A stretch of DNA of 64,000 nucleotides from assembly GCF_019880585.1 (NCBI RefSeq), contig NZ_JAINVV010000009.1:124001-188000 (forward strand), given 5' to 3'. Position 1 is the first letter of the stretch. Every line of letters starts with the position of its first letter. Positions 16,645 through 25,626 of this stretch are shown here, piece after piece. The position numbers and the translations under genes are program-made. Below the pieces are notes generated by a model. The model saw only the letters and a list, made by a program, of their open reading frames with translations, was not told where the DNA came from and ran no database searches. The DNA comes from Sphingomonas colocasiae (GTDB taxonomy: Bacteria; Pseudomonadota; Alphaproteobacteria; Sphingomonadales; Sphingomonadaceae).

Positions 16645-17208
16645 ATGTCCCTCATCAATTCCGACCTCAAGCCCTTCAAGACCGAAGCCTTCAAGGATGG
16701 CAAGTTCGTGACCGTCACGGACGCGGACGTGAAGGGCGGCTGGGCCGTCTTCTTCTTCTATCCCGCGGACTTCACCTTCGTCTGCCCCACCGAGCTGGAA
16801 GACCTGGCCGACAATTACGACGCGTTCCAGAAGCTGGGCGTGGAGATCTACAGCGTTTCGACCGATACGCATTTCTCGCACAAGGCGTGGCATGACACGT
16901 CGCCGGCGATCGGCAAGATCAAGTACACGATGCTGGGCGACCCCACCGGCACGATCACGCGCAATTTCGACGTGATGATCGAGGAAGCCGGCCTGGCCGA
17001 TCGCGGCACCTTCGTCGTCGATCCCGAAGGCAAGATCCAGATCGTCGAAGTGACCGCCGGCGGCATCGGCCGCGACGCGACCGAACTGCTGCGCAAGGTG
17101 AAGGCCGCGCAATATGTGGCCGCGCATCCCGGCGAAGTCTGCCCCGCCAAGTGGCAGGAAGGCGAAGAGACGCTCGCCCCGTCGCTGGACCTCGTCGGCA
17201 AGATCTGA
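16645..17208 (+). CDS. ahpC: Alkyl hydroperoxide reductase subunit C (2-Cys peroxiredoxin)
   Basis: A 187-residue peroxiredoxin, exactly the length of enterobacterial AhpC, that reduces hydrogen peroxide and organic hydroperoxides. [10 protein letters not shown] holds the peroxidatic cysteine (C47), and GEVCPAKW near the end holds the resolving cysteine (C166). [14 protein letters not shown] is also characteristic. The ATG at 16645 has GGAG six bases upstream and gives the usual MSLIN start; the frame is open further back to 16588. Its reductant AhpF is encoded 280 bases downstream on the same strand. Confidence 0.97.
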   Translation: MSLINSDLKPFKTEAFKDGKFVTVTDADVKGGWAVFFFYPADFTFVCPTELEDLADNYDAFQKLGVEIYSVSTDTHFSHKAWHDTSPAIGKIKYTMLGDPTGTITRNFDVMIEEAGLADRGTFVVDPEGKIQIVEVTAGGIGRDATELLRKVKAAQYVAAHPGEVCPAKWQEGEETLAPSLDLVGKI

Positions 17209-17228
17209 GCCGGCGGATCGCGAAAGTT

Positions 17229-17253
17229 CCGGGGGCGGCAGCGCCGCCCCCGG
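17229..17253 (+). terminator. Strong GC hairpin after ahpC
   Basis: CCGGGGGCGGC-agc-GCCGCCCCCGG is a perfect 11-bp stem with a 3-base loop, 20 bases after the ahpC stop. No U-run follows, so it may attenuate rather than fully stop transcription, lowering ahpF relative to ahpC. Confidence 0.65.
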
Positions 17254-17307
17254 GATCTTCCCGACAATCGTTCAGGTGCGCACACGCGTACCGAAGCGTC
17301 CTCCTCC

Positions 17308-17385
17308 GTCGTTGTGGGGAGCGTAGCGACGAAGCAATCCAATGCCGGACGCATCCCTGGATTGATTCGCTTCGATCCTCCGGAT
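17308..17385. repeat. Intergenic palindromic repeat between ahpC and ahpF
   Basis: CGACGAAGCAATCCA (17327-17341) and TGGATTGATTCGCTTCG (17358-17374) are imperfect inverted arms of the 'gcgaagcaatccag' element often scattered in sphingomonad genomes. The 280-base space between ahpC and ahpF holds this repeat, the hairpin before it and no gene. Confidence 0.6.
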
Positions 17386-17488
17386 CGCAGTTTATCCTGA
17401 GCGCCCGCCTTTCCAGGCAGCCGAAGGGCTCGCGATGGCGCGGGCGTGACGAAGAAATGGGCGATAACGCCCCCATCGGAGCACCATC

Positions 17489-19069
17489 ATGTTGGACGCC
17501 AATCTGAAGCAGCAGCTCAAGACCTATCTGGGCAACATCACCCAGCCGATCGAACTGGTCGCGTCGCTCGACAACGGCGCCAAATCGGCCGAGTTGCTCG
17601 CGCTGCTCGAAGAGATCGCCGAACTGTCCGACAAGGTGGCCCTGCTCCGCGACGGCAGAGATCGCCGCACGCCCAGCTTCATGATCCGCCGCGCCGGCAC
17701 CGATATCGGCGTGCGCTTCGCCGGCATCCCGATGGGCCATGAATTCACCTCGCTGGTGCTCGCGCTGCTTCAGGTGGGCGGCCATCCGTCGAAGGCGGCG
17801 CAGGAACTGATCCAGCAGGTCAAGGATCTCGACGGCGATTTCGCGTTCGAGACCTATTTCTCGCTGTCGTGCCAGAACTGCCCCGACGTCGTTCAGGCGC
17901 TCAACCTGATGGCGGTGCTCAATCCGCGCATCAGCCATGTCGCGATCGACGGCGCGCTGTTCCAGGACGAAGTCGACGCGCGCAAGGTGATGGCGGTCCC
18001 CTCGATCTTCCTCAACGGCGAACCCTTCGGCCAGGGCCGGATGGAGCTGGAGCAGATCCTGGCCAAGATCGACACCGGCGCCTCGGCCCGCGCCGCCGAG
18101 AAGATCAAGGCGAAGGACGCGTTCGACGTGCTCGTCGTCGGCGGCGGCCCGGCGGGCGCCGCGGCGGCGATCTACGCCGCGCGCAAGGGCATCCGTACCG
18201 GCATCGCCGCCGAGCGCTTCGGCGGCCAGGTGCTCGACACCATGGCGATCGAGAATTTCATCTCGGTCCAGCACACCGAAGGCCCGAAGCTCGCCGCGCA
18301 GCTCGAGCAGCACGTCAAGGATTATGACGTCGATATCATGAACCTGCAGCGTGCGGAAAAGCTGATCCCCGCCAAGGTGCCGGGCGGCCTGCACGAAGTG
18401 CGGCTGGAGAATGGCGCGTCGCTGAAGGCGCGTACCGTCATCCTTTCGACCGGCGCGCGCTGGCGCCAGATGAATGTGCCGGGCGAAGACGCGTATCGCA
18501 ACAAGGGCGTCGCCTATTGCCCGCATTGCGACGGGCCGCTCTACAAGGGCAAGCGCGTCGCGGTGATCGGCGGCGGCAACAGCGGCGTCGAGGCCGCGAT
18601 CGACCTGGCCGGTATCGTCGCCCATGTCACGCTGATCGAGTTCGACAGCCAGCTCCGCGCCGATGCGGTGTTGCAGCGCAAGCTCTACAGCCTGAAGAAC
18701 GTCACCGTCATCACGTCCGCGCTGACCACCGAAGTGCATGGCGATGGCGAGAAGGTGATCGGCCTCACCTATCGCGACCGCAATGCGGACAGTTCGCACC
18801 TTGTCGAGCTGGAAGGGATCTTCGTCCAGATCGGGCTGGTGCCCAACACCGAATGGCTGACCGATTCGGTGGCGCTCTCCGCGCGCGGCGAGATCGAGAT
18901 CGACCATCGCGGCCATACCTCGATCGAGGGCGTGTTCGCCGCCGGTGACGTGACGACCGTGCCCTACAAGCAGATCGTCATCGCGATGGGCGAAGGATCC
19001 AAGGCAGCGCTTTCGGCCTTCGACTATCTGATCCGCCTGGCGCCGATGGAAACGGCGCAAGCGGCCTGA
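17489..19069 (+). CDS. ahpF: Alkyl hydroperoxide reductase subunit F (AhpC reductase)
   Basis: A 526-residue flavoprotein disulfide reductase close to the usual 520 residues. The N-terminal double thioredoxin-fold domain carries the CQNC redox centre at residues 128-131. An FAD-binding GGGPAG follows at about 218-223, the second disulfide CPHC lies at 344-347, the NAD(P)H-binding GGGNSG is near 360, and [15 protein letters not shown] near the end binds FAD again. It passes electrons from NADH through both disulfides to AhpC. It is downstream of ahpC and probably shares its peroxide control. Confidence 0.97.
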   Translation: MLDANLKQQLKTYLGNITQPIELVASLDNGAKSAELLALLEEIAELSDKVALLRDGRDRRTPSFMIRRAGTDIGVRFAGIPMGHEFTSLVLALLQVGGHPSKAAQELIQQVKDLDGDFAFETYFSLSCQNCPDVVQALNLMAVLNPRISHVAIDGALFQDEVDARKVMAVPSIFLNGEPFGQGRMELEQILAKIDTGASARAAEKIKAKDAFDVLVVGGGPAGAAAAIYAARKGIRTGIAAERFGGQVLDTMAIENFISVQHTEGPKLAAQLEQHVKDYDVDIMNLQRAEKLIPAKVPGGLHEVRLENGASLKARTVILSTGARWRQMNVPGEDAYRNKGVAYCPHCDGPLYKGKRVAVIGGGNSGVEAAIDLAGIVAHVTLIEFDSQLRADAVLQRKLYSLKNVTVITSALTTEVHGDGEKVIGLTYRDRNADSSHLVELEGIFVQIGLVPNTEWLTDSVALSARGEIEIDHRGHTSIEGVFAAGDVTTVPYKQIVIAMGEGSKAALSAFDYLIRLAPMETAQAA

Positions 19070-19187
19070 CCAACGCCGCGCCGCGATTGGACGACAGGTG
19101 CGGGGATGATCGACATCCCCGCACCGTTGCATCACGCAAGAATCTCGATTGGCGCTTTGTTAAACGCTCCCGTCATATATCGCAGCA

Positions 19188-19709
19188 ATGACGAGGATCA
19201 TCGTTCCCCTGTTGCTGCTGGTGGTCGCGCTCGTTTCGCTGATGCCCGGCGAACGCACTCCCGCCTCGTCCGGTTCGCAATCACCGACCGCCGCCACAGC
19301 GCATCAGCCCGTCCAAACGGTGCCTTCGGATGCCGGAAACGGGTTCGCGGGCGCCACGCTGTCGCGTGAATCCGATGGCCATTTCTATGCGGACGCCCAG
19401 GTCAACGGCGCGACGATCCGCTTCCTTGTCGATAGTGGGGCGAGCGCCGTCGTGCTGAGCCGCGCCGATGCGCAGCGCGCGGGCATCGCGGCATCGGCGG
19501 GAGAATTCACGGCCGAGGCACAGGCCGCCAGCGGCACCGTCCGCCTCAAGCCCGTAGTCATCGATCGCATCGCGATCGGTCCGGTCTCCGCGCGCGACGT
19601 GACCGGCGCGGTCGCCGAGACGGATATGCCGATCTCGCTGCTCGGGCAAAGCTTCCTCGCCCGCATATCGCATGTCGAGATCGAGAAGGACGCGATGCGT
19701 CTGCGCTGA
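19188..19709 (+). CDS. Membrane-anchored retropepsin-like aspartic protease (TIGR02281 clan AA type)
   Basis: A 173-residue protein with an N-terminal hydrophobic anchor (IIVPLLLLVVALVSL), a short polar linker and a single retroviral-type aspartic protease domain. LVDSGASAVVLS contains the catalytic DSG (D-S/T-G) and the conserved hydrophobic flap region follows; DMPISLLGQSFLARI is the typical C-terminal motif. Such proteins work as dimers, here in the periplasm. It is oriented with ahpF but separated by 118 bases and is probably expressed alone. Its physiological target is unknown. Confidence 0.85.
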   Translation: MTRIIVPLLLLVVALVSLMPGERTPASSGSQSPTAATAHQPVQTVPSDAGNGFAGATLSRESDGHFYADAQVNGATIRFLVDSGASAVVLSRADAQRAGIAASAGEFTAEAQAASGTVRLKPVVIDRIAIGPVSARDVTGAVAETDMPISLLGQSFLARISHVEIEKDAMRLR

Positions 19710-19730
19710 CGGCGCGCCGCGACGACAAGA

Positions 19731-20231
19731 TCAGTGCCGGGTGGCACTGCTCGCCGGGGCCGCATTGCCCTCGATCATCCATTCGGGCCAGACGTCCAGC
19801 GGCCAGGATGCCGTTTCGAATTGGCGATGGAGCATGCTCAGCCATTGGCGGACAAGCGTTCGGTCGAGCACGATGCTCGGCTGGAAATCGAGGTCGGATT
19901 CGAAGAACAGGCCGATCTTTTCGGCCGACAATTTGAGCGTGATGTTGGTGACGAGATGGACGGGTACGTCAGGATCGGTGACGACAGGCCGCGACGGCTT
20001 GATATTCGACACCGCCTGCGCCTGTTCCTGCGCCATCATCGCGTCGCGCACGGTCGGCAGCGGAATCCCCTCCGCCTTTTCCATATGGTTGGCGAGCGCC
20101 CGGACGAGCAGGCGCGCCAGCCGCTGCGTCAGCCACATCCGGACGGTGCGCGCATCGTCCAGCAAGCTGGCGAAGTGGATGCGGTCCTCCGCCTGGACAT
20201 AGGACAGGGTAATGCTGGTGATCTTCGCCAT
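19731..20231 (-). CDS. Hypothetical protein downstream of the type I secretion operon
   Basis: A 166-residue soluble protein with no signal peptide or membrane segment. The ATG at 20231 (MAKITSITLSYVQAED) is preferred because the upstream part of the open frame is proline- and arginine-rich and resembles translated intergenic DNA. The sequence has a helical middle (VRMWLTQRLARLLVRALANHMEK) and two beta-like stretches (HLVTNITLKLSAEKIGLFFES; PSIVLDRTLVRQWLSMLH). I do not recognise a family. It follows HlyD on the same strand after a strong hairpin, so a role linked to secretion is possible but unproven. Confidence 0.7.
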   Translation of the reverse strand: MAKITSITLSYVQAEDRIHFASLLDDARTVRMWLTQRLARLLVRALANHMEKAEGIPLPTVRDAMMAQEQAQAVSNIKPSRPVVTDPDVPVHLVTNITLKLSAEKIGLFFESDLDFQPSIVLDRTLVRQWLSMLHRQFETASWPLDVWPEWMIEGNAAPASSATRH

Positions 20232-20346
20232 GATGGCGCCAGGATAGGGATTATCCGGGGCGCCGCAACCATGGCGGCGCCCCGGAGGAACTTCACTTGC
20301 GATCCCGAAGATGCCGCGCATCCGGGATCGGCTCGCTTAGGCCTTG

Positions 20347-20392
20347 GAGTGAATCTGATTCACGCTCTCGAATGCAGCGCGAAGCGCTGCAT
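20347..20392. repeat. Pair of small hairpins
   Basis: GTGAATCTGATTCAC at 20347-20361 and ATGCAGCGC-gaa-GCGCTGCAT at 20372-20392 are adjacent palindromes in the 235-base gap after HlyD. Together with the following terminator they make an unusually structured non-coding stretch. Confidence 0.55.
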
Positions 20393-20428
20393 CCTCAAAC
20401 GATCAGGCTTCAGCCGCCGCGCGGGCTT

Positions 20429-20467
20429 AAACAAGTCTCGATGAGCCAAGCTCATCGAGACTTGTTT
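20429..20467 (-). terminator. Terminator hairpin of the tolC-ABC-hlyD operon
   Basis: A perfect stem of 17 base pairs (AAACAAGTCTCGATGAG and its complement) with a 5-base loop abuts the HlyD stop codon at 20467-20469. On the minus strand it ends in TTTAAG, a weak U-run. The symmetry lets it act in both directions. Confidence 0.75.
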
Positions 20468-21621
20468 CAACGTTCGCCCATCGATTCCGATGCCGTCTTC
20501 AGGATCGGCTTGGTGAGGTAGCGGAACACGGTGTTCTTGCCCGTGATGATCTCGGCGATCACCGTCATGCCCGGCTGGATCGCGATCACCTCGCCCGGAT
20601 GCTTGGGCCGCATCTTCGAAATGTCGACTTCCACATTCACGCGATAATAGATGTTCTGCGATCCGTCCTGGCGCTGCTCGGCCAGCGTATCGGGGCTGAT
20701 ATAGGTCACCTTGCCGTGGCCGGCGCCATAGATGCCGCTGTCATAGGCGTCGAACTTCACCGATGCGGTCTGGCCCAGCTTCACGAAGGCGATGTCGCGC
20801 GGTGCGACCTGCGCCTCCACGATCAGCTTTTCGCCGGTCGGCACGATCTGGAGCACCTCGTCACCGGGGCGCAGCACGCCGCCAACCGTCGTCAGGCGGA
20901 CATTCTTGACGATGCCGTCGGTCGGCGCCACCAGGTCGGTCGCCTTCAGCGCATCCTCACGCTGCGTCATCACCTGCTGCGCGGTCACCAGATCCTCTTC
21001 GGTCTTGGCGAACTCGGTCTGCAGATCCTGGATGTACTTGGCCTGCTTGCCCGAAATCTGGCCGTCGACATCGACCATGCCGCGCTGCATGCGGATCACT
21101 TCGGATCGGGCGACGTCGCCGCTCTTCACCAGCGGCAGGTTCAGGTTCAGCTCTTCCTGCATCAGCGTGCGCATCGATCGCAGCGCCGACAGATCGGACT
21201 GAAGCGCTGCACGACGCTTGATGTAGAGCTGACGCTGATTGGCGACAAACTCGGTATAGGAGGCAACGTCGGCCGGGAAATTGAGCGGACGATCGTAAAG
21301 CTCCGCCTGGATACGGGCCATCTGGCTCTTCAGCGCCGCCACCTTGGCGCGGCTTTCGGTCACCGCCGCCTGAAGCTTCACCTTGTCGAGCACGACCAGC
21401 AATTCACCGCGCTTCACCAGATCGCCTTCGCGTACGCGAATCTCGCCGATCACGCCGCCATCGGCGCTCTGGATGATCTGGACCCGCCCGATCGGGATCA
21501 CCTTGCCGGGCGCGCGGGTGATCTGGTCGAGTTCCGCCCAGAGCGACCAGGCGATGAACGCGACCAGCGCGACCGCGATCGTGATGATGATCCAGCTCGA
21601 CGTCTTCATCCGAGTCAACAT
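20467..21621 (-). CDS. HlyD family type I secretion membrane-fusion protein
   Basis: A 384-residue periplasmic adaptor. It has an N-terminal cytoplasmic tip and one membrane helix (SWIIITIAVALVAFIAWSLW), the lipoyl-like half GKVIPIGRVQIIQSADGG, a long coiled-coil region (about residues 90-210, rich in Q, K, E and A), and the second lipoyl/beta-barrel part ending with GMTVIAEIITGKNTVFRYLTKPI, which is the HlyD signature near the C-terminus. It links the ABC exporter to TolC. It is the last gene of the tolC-ABC-hlyD operon, 24 bases after the ABC gene. Confidence 0.95.
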   Translation of the reverse strand: MLTRMKTSSWIIITIAVALVAFIAWSLWAELDQITRAPGKVIPIGRVQIIQSADGGVIGEIRVREGDLVKRGELLVVLDKVKLQAAVTESRAKVAALKSQMARIQAELYDRPLNFPADVASYTEFVANQRQLYIKRRAALQSDLSALRSMRTLMQEELNLNLPLVKSGDVARSEVIRMQRGMVDVDGQISGKQAKYIQDLQTEFAKTEEDLVTAQQVMTQREDALKATDLVAPTDGIVKNVRLTTVGGVLRPGDEVLQIVPTGEKLIVEAQVAPRDIAFVKLGQTASVKFDAYDSGIYGAGHGKVTYISPDTLAEQRQDGSQNIYYRVNVEVDISKMRPKHPGEVIAIQPGMTVIAEIITGKNTVFRYLTKPILKTASESMGER

Positions 21622-21645
21622 GGCTTCAGGCTTTCAATGCTTGGA

Positions 21646-23760
21646 TCAACGACCCGCCGTGGCGGTGATCGGGGAAACCGTCTTGGACGGCTGCTGCTGC
21701 GCGGGCGGCTTGGGCTGCAAACGCTGGATGACTTCCGCGGTCGGGCCGTCGAGCAGGATGCGGCCATTGCCCATCACGATCACGCGCTGGACGCGCGCGA
21801 GCAGTTGCAGACGGTGTGTGACGATCAGCATGGTCTGTTGCGGGCCGAGCGCCTTTTCAAGCGCCGCCAGCACCGCGACCTCGGTATTCTGGTCGAGATT
21901 GGCGGTCGGCTCGTCGAGCAGCCAGACGGTGGGGTTGGCGAGCAGCATCCGCGTCAGGCCGACCAGGCTGCGCTGGCCGCCGGACAAGCCGCGACCGCCC
22001 TCCTGGATCGCGAGATCCAGGCCCAGCGGATGGGCCGAGATCATGTGGACAAGGCCGGTCTTCTTCGCGGCTTCCATCACCGCGTCGTCGCCGACATTGC
22101 CCATGCCCATCGTCAGGTTTTCGCGCAGCGATCCGTTCACCAGGCGGAAATCCTGCGGCAGATAGCCGATATGCTGGCGCAACACGTCGTCGGCGATCTG
22201 CGTCAGATCGAGCCCGCCGATCTTCGCCGTACCCGCCTGGGCATGGAAGATTCCCGCCAGGACGCGCAGCAGCGTCGTCTTGCCCGATCCGACGCCGCCG
22301 ATGATGGCGACACGTTCGCCCGGACGGAACTCCAGCTTGGGAACATCGAGTCCCTCGCGTGCGCCGGGATAGGCGAACTTGATATTGTCGATCTGGATCG
22401 GCCCGTCGAGGCTGCCGGGGCGCAGCGAGGATTCGCTCGACGTGCGATCGAGCGGCAGCTTCAGGATGCTGTCCAGCGCCTTGAGCGACGAGCGCGCATA
22501 ACCCCATTGGACGATCAGGTTGGGCAGCATCGCGATCAGCGGGCCGTTGATCCGCCCGGCGATGATCGAACAGGCGAGCAGGCCGCCCGACGTCATATTG
22601 CCCTGGCCGACTTCATAGGCGCCGACCGCCATGATCGCCACATAGGCGATCTGCTGGAGCGTCGAGAAGACCGAGCCGGCCATGGCCGAACTGCGCTTCA
22701 CCGGGTCCTCGAAATGATGGACTTCGCGGATCAGGCGGTTCCAGCGGCCGAGCATGAACCAGCCGCCACGGCCCGCCTTGATCGATTCCGCCGCATCGAG
22801 CGACTCGACGAGCATGCCGTTCTTGCGGTTGCCGCTCACCTGCGCGCGATCCGTGCCGTTGCGGATCATCTTGGCCAGGCCGAACGCCATCAGCAGCGCG
22901 ATCGGCAGGCTGATGATCGGCACGATCGCGACGACGCCGCCGAGCATCCCGATCACGACGATGAAGAACAGCGCGAAGGGAAGGTCCGCCAGCATGAACA
23001 ACGAGCCCGACGACATCACGCTGCGGACCTGTTCGAGCCCGCGTAACTGCGCGGCCATGGTGCCGATGCCCGGCGGACGCGCATCGAGCCGCACCGCCTG
23101 CGCGCGCGCGAAGAAATATTCCGAGACCTCCGCGTCGATCTCGGCCGCCTCCCGCTCGATCATCAGCGCACGCACCGATCGCAGCGTGAAATCGATGATC
23201 AATGCGATCGTCACGCCGATGGTGAGCACCCACAGCGTGGAATAGCTGCCCAGCGGAATCACGCGATCGAAGATCTGCATCGAGTAAAGCGAGGTCGCGA
23301 GCGTGACGATATTGGCGAAGACCGTCGCCAGCGTCGCCATCACCAGCACGTTCTTGCGCCGCATGATCGCCCGCCAGAAGACCGAGATCGCGCTCGGCAC
23401 CTGCCCGCTCTGCAAGGGGTCGGGAAAGGCGATGTCATAGAAGACCAGGTCGCCATGATATTCGAGCAACGGCAGATGCAGGCCCGAAAGCCTGATCATC
23501 CCTTCATTCTCCCATTGCTCGGCGACGGCCCAGCCGATTTCCGGCTGATAGACGAGCAGTGGAAACTGGTCGGCGCGCGGACGCGCGTGGAAGGGCACCG
23601 GCGCCGGCCAGCCCAGCTGTGCGCAGAGTTGCGAGACATCGGTGCCGCCCAGATCGAGTTCGATCCCGCCGAGTTCCTCGTCCCATTTGGGCGCGAGCGA
23701 CATGCCCTTGACCTGGGCGAAATGCTCCACGGCGCCGCGGATGCTGGTATCTGTCGTCAT
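21646..23760 (-). CDS. Type I secretion permease/ATPase with degenerate C39-like domain (LapB-like)
   Basis: A 704-residue ABC exporter. An N-terminal ~130-residue domain resembles the C39 peptidase-like domain but shows no catalytic cysteine, as in exporters of large RTX adhesins. A transmembrane domain (about 160-440) follows, with hydrophobic helices such as VLVMATLATVFANIVTLATS. The nucleotide-binding domain has Walker A GGVGSGKTT near residue 490, the signature LSGGQ near 592 and Walker B VWLLDEPTANLD near 612. The ATG at 23760 overlaps the tolC stop by 4 bases (ATGA). It drives ATP-dependent secretion of C-terminally targeted substrates, most likely the repeat proteins encoded upstream. 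Confidence 0.95.
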   Translation of the reverse strand: MTTDTSIRGAVEHFAQVKGMSLAPKWDEELGGIELDLGGTDVSQLCAQLGWPAPVPFHARPRADQFPLLVYQPEIGWAVAEQWENEGMIRLSGLHLPLLEYHGDLVFYDIAFPDPLQSGQVPSAISVFWRAIMRRKNVLVMATLATVFANIVTLATSLYSMQIFDRVIPLGSYSTLWVLTIGVTIALIIDFTLRSVRALMIEREAAEIDAEVSEYFFARAQAVRLDARPPGIGTMAAQLRGLEQVRSVMSSGSLFMLADLPFALFFIVVIGMLGGVVAIVPIISLPIALLMAFGLAKMIRNGTDRAQVSGNRKNGMLVESLDAAESIKAGRGGWFMLGRWNRLIREVHHFEDPVKRSSAMAGSVFSTLQQIAYVAIMAVGAYEVGQGNMTSGGLLACSIIAGRINGPLIAMLPNLIVQWGYARSSLKALDSILKLPLDRTSSESSLRPGSLDGPIQIDNIKFAYPGAREGLDVPKLEFRPGERVAIIGGVGSGKTTLLRVLAGIFHAQAGTAKIGGLDLTQIADDVLRQHIGYLPQDFRLVNGSLRENLTMGMGNVGDDAVMEAAKKTGLVHMISAHPLGLDLAIQEGGRGLSGGQRSLVGLTRMLLANPTVWLLDEPTANLDQNTEVAVLAALEKALGPQQTMLIVTHRLQLLARVQRVIVMGNGRILLDGPTAEVIQRLQPKPPAQQQPSKTVSPITATAGR

Positions 23761-25097
23761 TTGCCTGAATCCACCTGTTCGCCGCCGATCGGCCGGGGCT
23801 GCCAGCCGCATGTGCGCAACCATATGCGCGCGTTCGAAGACATCGCGCCGACTTCCGCATCGGCCACCGACAATTCGGAATTGGTCGCCTCGCGTACCGC
23901 GTTCATCACATCGAGCCAGGTACGGCGCCCCGCGATGAACTGACGCTTGTAGGATTCGGTGACCATTTCCGCCGAGCTTGATGCACGCGTGCCCGCCGCG
24001 ACGCGGTCGCGCGACGCGCGATTGGTCACGAAATCGAGCCGCAGCGCTTCACGCAGTTCGCGTTCGGCGGTCGAGATGTTGAATTCGCTGCCCTGCACGC
24101 GCGCGCGCGCGGCGCCAACCGCCGCGACTTGCGAAAGTCCGGCCCCGGTCTGCGCGCGCAAAGCCACGCCGGCGCGAGTGCCCGTGATCTCGTTATGCGA
24201 GAGCTGACCGAGCAATTGCGGGAACAAACCGGCTTTCGCCACCTTGGTCTCGGCACGGGCGGCAAGAACCTCCGCACGCAATCGCTGGAGCTTGGGATCG
24301 CAGGAAAGCGCACGGTCGATCGCGCCCGCATCGGAGGGGTGCGAAATCGTCGGATCGTAATCGGGTACATTGCCGAGATTGATCGACGTGGTGCCGACAA
24401 GTTCGACAAGCTGACTATAGCTCGCAGTGCGCTGCGCGCGCGCCAGCGCAAGCTCCTGCTCCATCTGCGCGGTGCGCGACGTCGCCAGATCGAGATCCGA
24501 TTGCGGGCTGATTTCCTGTTGCACGCGATTGGTGATGGTCGCGAGCAGGGTCTTGTGCTGAGCCAGCCCGCCCTCCAGCACCGCCTGGCGGCGTGCCGCC
24601 GCCGCGACATTGTAGAAAGCGTCGATGACGCGCAGCGCAACTTCGCGCGCGGTTTCGTCGACCGCCGCGCGGCGCACCAGCCAGATCGCCTCCGCCCGAT
24701 CGATCGTTCCGCCGATCTTGCCGAAGGTCAGGATCGGCTGTTCGACCACGGCGTTGGCGGCGACGCCGTTCTGCGACGCGGTTTGCGATCCACGCGTGAT
24801 CGCCAATGCTTCGACCGTCAGGCTGGGATAACGCAGCCAGCGGGCGCCGCGCAGATCGGCGCGCGATGCGCGCAACTCCGCCTCGGCCGTGCGGATGCTG
24901 GGATAATTCTCGGTCGCGATCTCGGCGGCATTGAGCAGCGCGTTCGGCACGCCCGGTGGCGCCGCAAGCGCGACCGCTTCACTTCCCGGATCGGCGGGCG
25001 GTCCGTACGTTGGCGTCTGCTGCGCTGAAAGCGCGGTTGCCCCTGTCAGGCAAAGCGACGCGCAGAGAAGGGCCGGCAGGCAAATCGACTTCGTCAT
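23757..25097 (-). CDS. TolC family outer-membrane channel protein
   Basis: A 446-residue outer-membrane efflux protein with a signal peptide ending in TALSAQ. Its halves are long helical hairpins rich in A, R, Q and E, with typical TolC segments such as NYPSIRTAEAELRASRADLRGA and YKRQFIAGRRTWLDVMNAVREA. In the family three copies form the outer-membrane channel and periplasmic tunnel for type I secretion. It is the first gene of the operon with the ABC exporter and HlyD. Confidence 0.93.
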   Translation of the reverse strand: MTKSICLPALLCASLCLTGATALSAQQTPTYGPPADPGSEAVALAAPPGVPNALLNAAEIATENYPSIRTAEAELRASRADLRGARWLRYPSLTVEALAITRGSQTASQNGVAANAVVEQPILTFGKIGGTIDRAEAIWLVRRAAVDETAREVALRVIDAFYNVAAAARRQAVLEGGLAQHKTLLATITNRVQQEISPQSDLDLATSRTAQMEQELALARAQRTASYSQLVELVGTTSINLGNVPDYDPTISHPSDAGAIDRALSCDPKLQRLRAEVLAARAETKVAKAGLFPQLLGQLSHNEITGTRAGVALRAQTGAGLSQVAAVGAARARVQGSEFNISTAERELREALRLDFVTNRASRDRVAAGTRASSSAEMVTESYKRQFIAGRRTWLDVMNAVREATNSELSVADAEVGAMSSNARIWLRTCGWQPRPIGGEQVDSGK

Positions 25098-25236
25098 GCT
25101 CTATCCATGATCACGGGCGCGAACCCCGCCACCAGTCCGGCGATACCGGACCGCGGCGTCGAGCTCTATCGACTGCTGGGCTGAATGGAGACATGGCGCC
25201 CCGGAGATTTCCAAGGGCGCCATGCGAAAAATCGGC

Positions 25237-25443
25237 TTATTCCGCCGTAGCCTGCGCGGCAGCATCCTGCTCGCGGATCTTCTCGATCAGCGCCTGCAGC
25301 GCTTCGGCAACCGGGATCACCCGGTTCGCCGGAATGATGATGTCCTGGCCACTGACGTCCTCACCCTTTGAATTGCGGTGGAACGTCTCGATCCGCAGAA
25401 CCCCGTTCGCCACGGAGGCGCTCCCCAAACCTTCTACGTACAT
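25237..25443 (-). CDS. Small hypothetical protein upstream of tolC
   Basis: A 68-residue protein starting MYVEGLGSASVANGVLRIETF. The first half looks like beta strands, followed by a polar turn (HRNSKGEDVSGQD) and an amphipathic helix rich in E, K and A (VIPVAEALQALIEKIREQ). The upstream purine-rich run AAGGATAGGATTTC could serve as a ribosome site. I do not recognise the family. It precedes tolC on the same strand by 139 bases and is likely part of the secretion locus, perhaps a small accessory or regulatory protein. Confidence 0.65.
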   Translation of the reverse strand: MYVEGLGSASVANGVLRIETFHRNSKGEDVSGQDIIIPANRVIPVAEALQALIEKIREQDAAAQATAE

Positions 25444-25626
25444 GAAATCCTATCCTTCAATCGAGATGCAGGCAGGCGCGGCAAGGCGCGCCACGCAAAC
25501 GCGACGACTCCCCCCGAAAATCCACCTACTTAACGCATATAATAGCGGAACAGAGCTTATGCAAACTGTTAACCTGTCAGGAAAATAGAAGCGTATCGGC
25601 CATTTTTCGCGCTTTGCGGACGCCGA

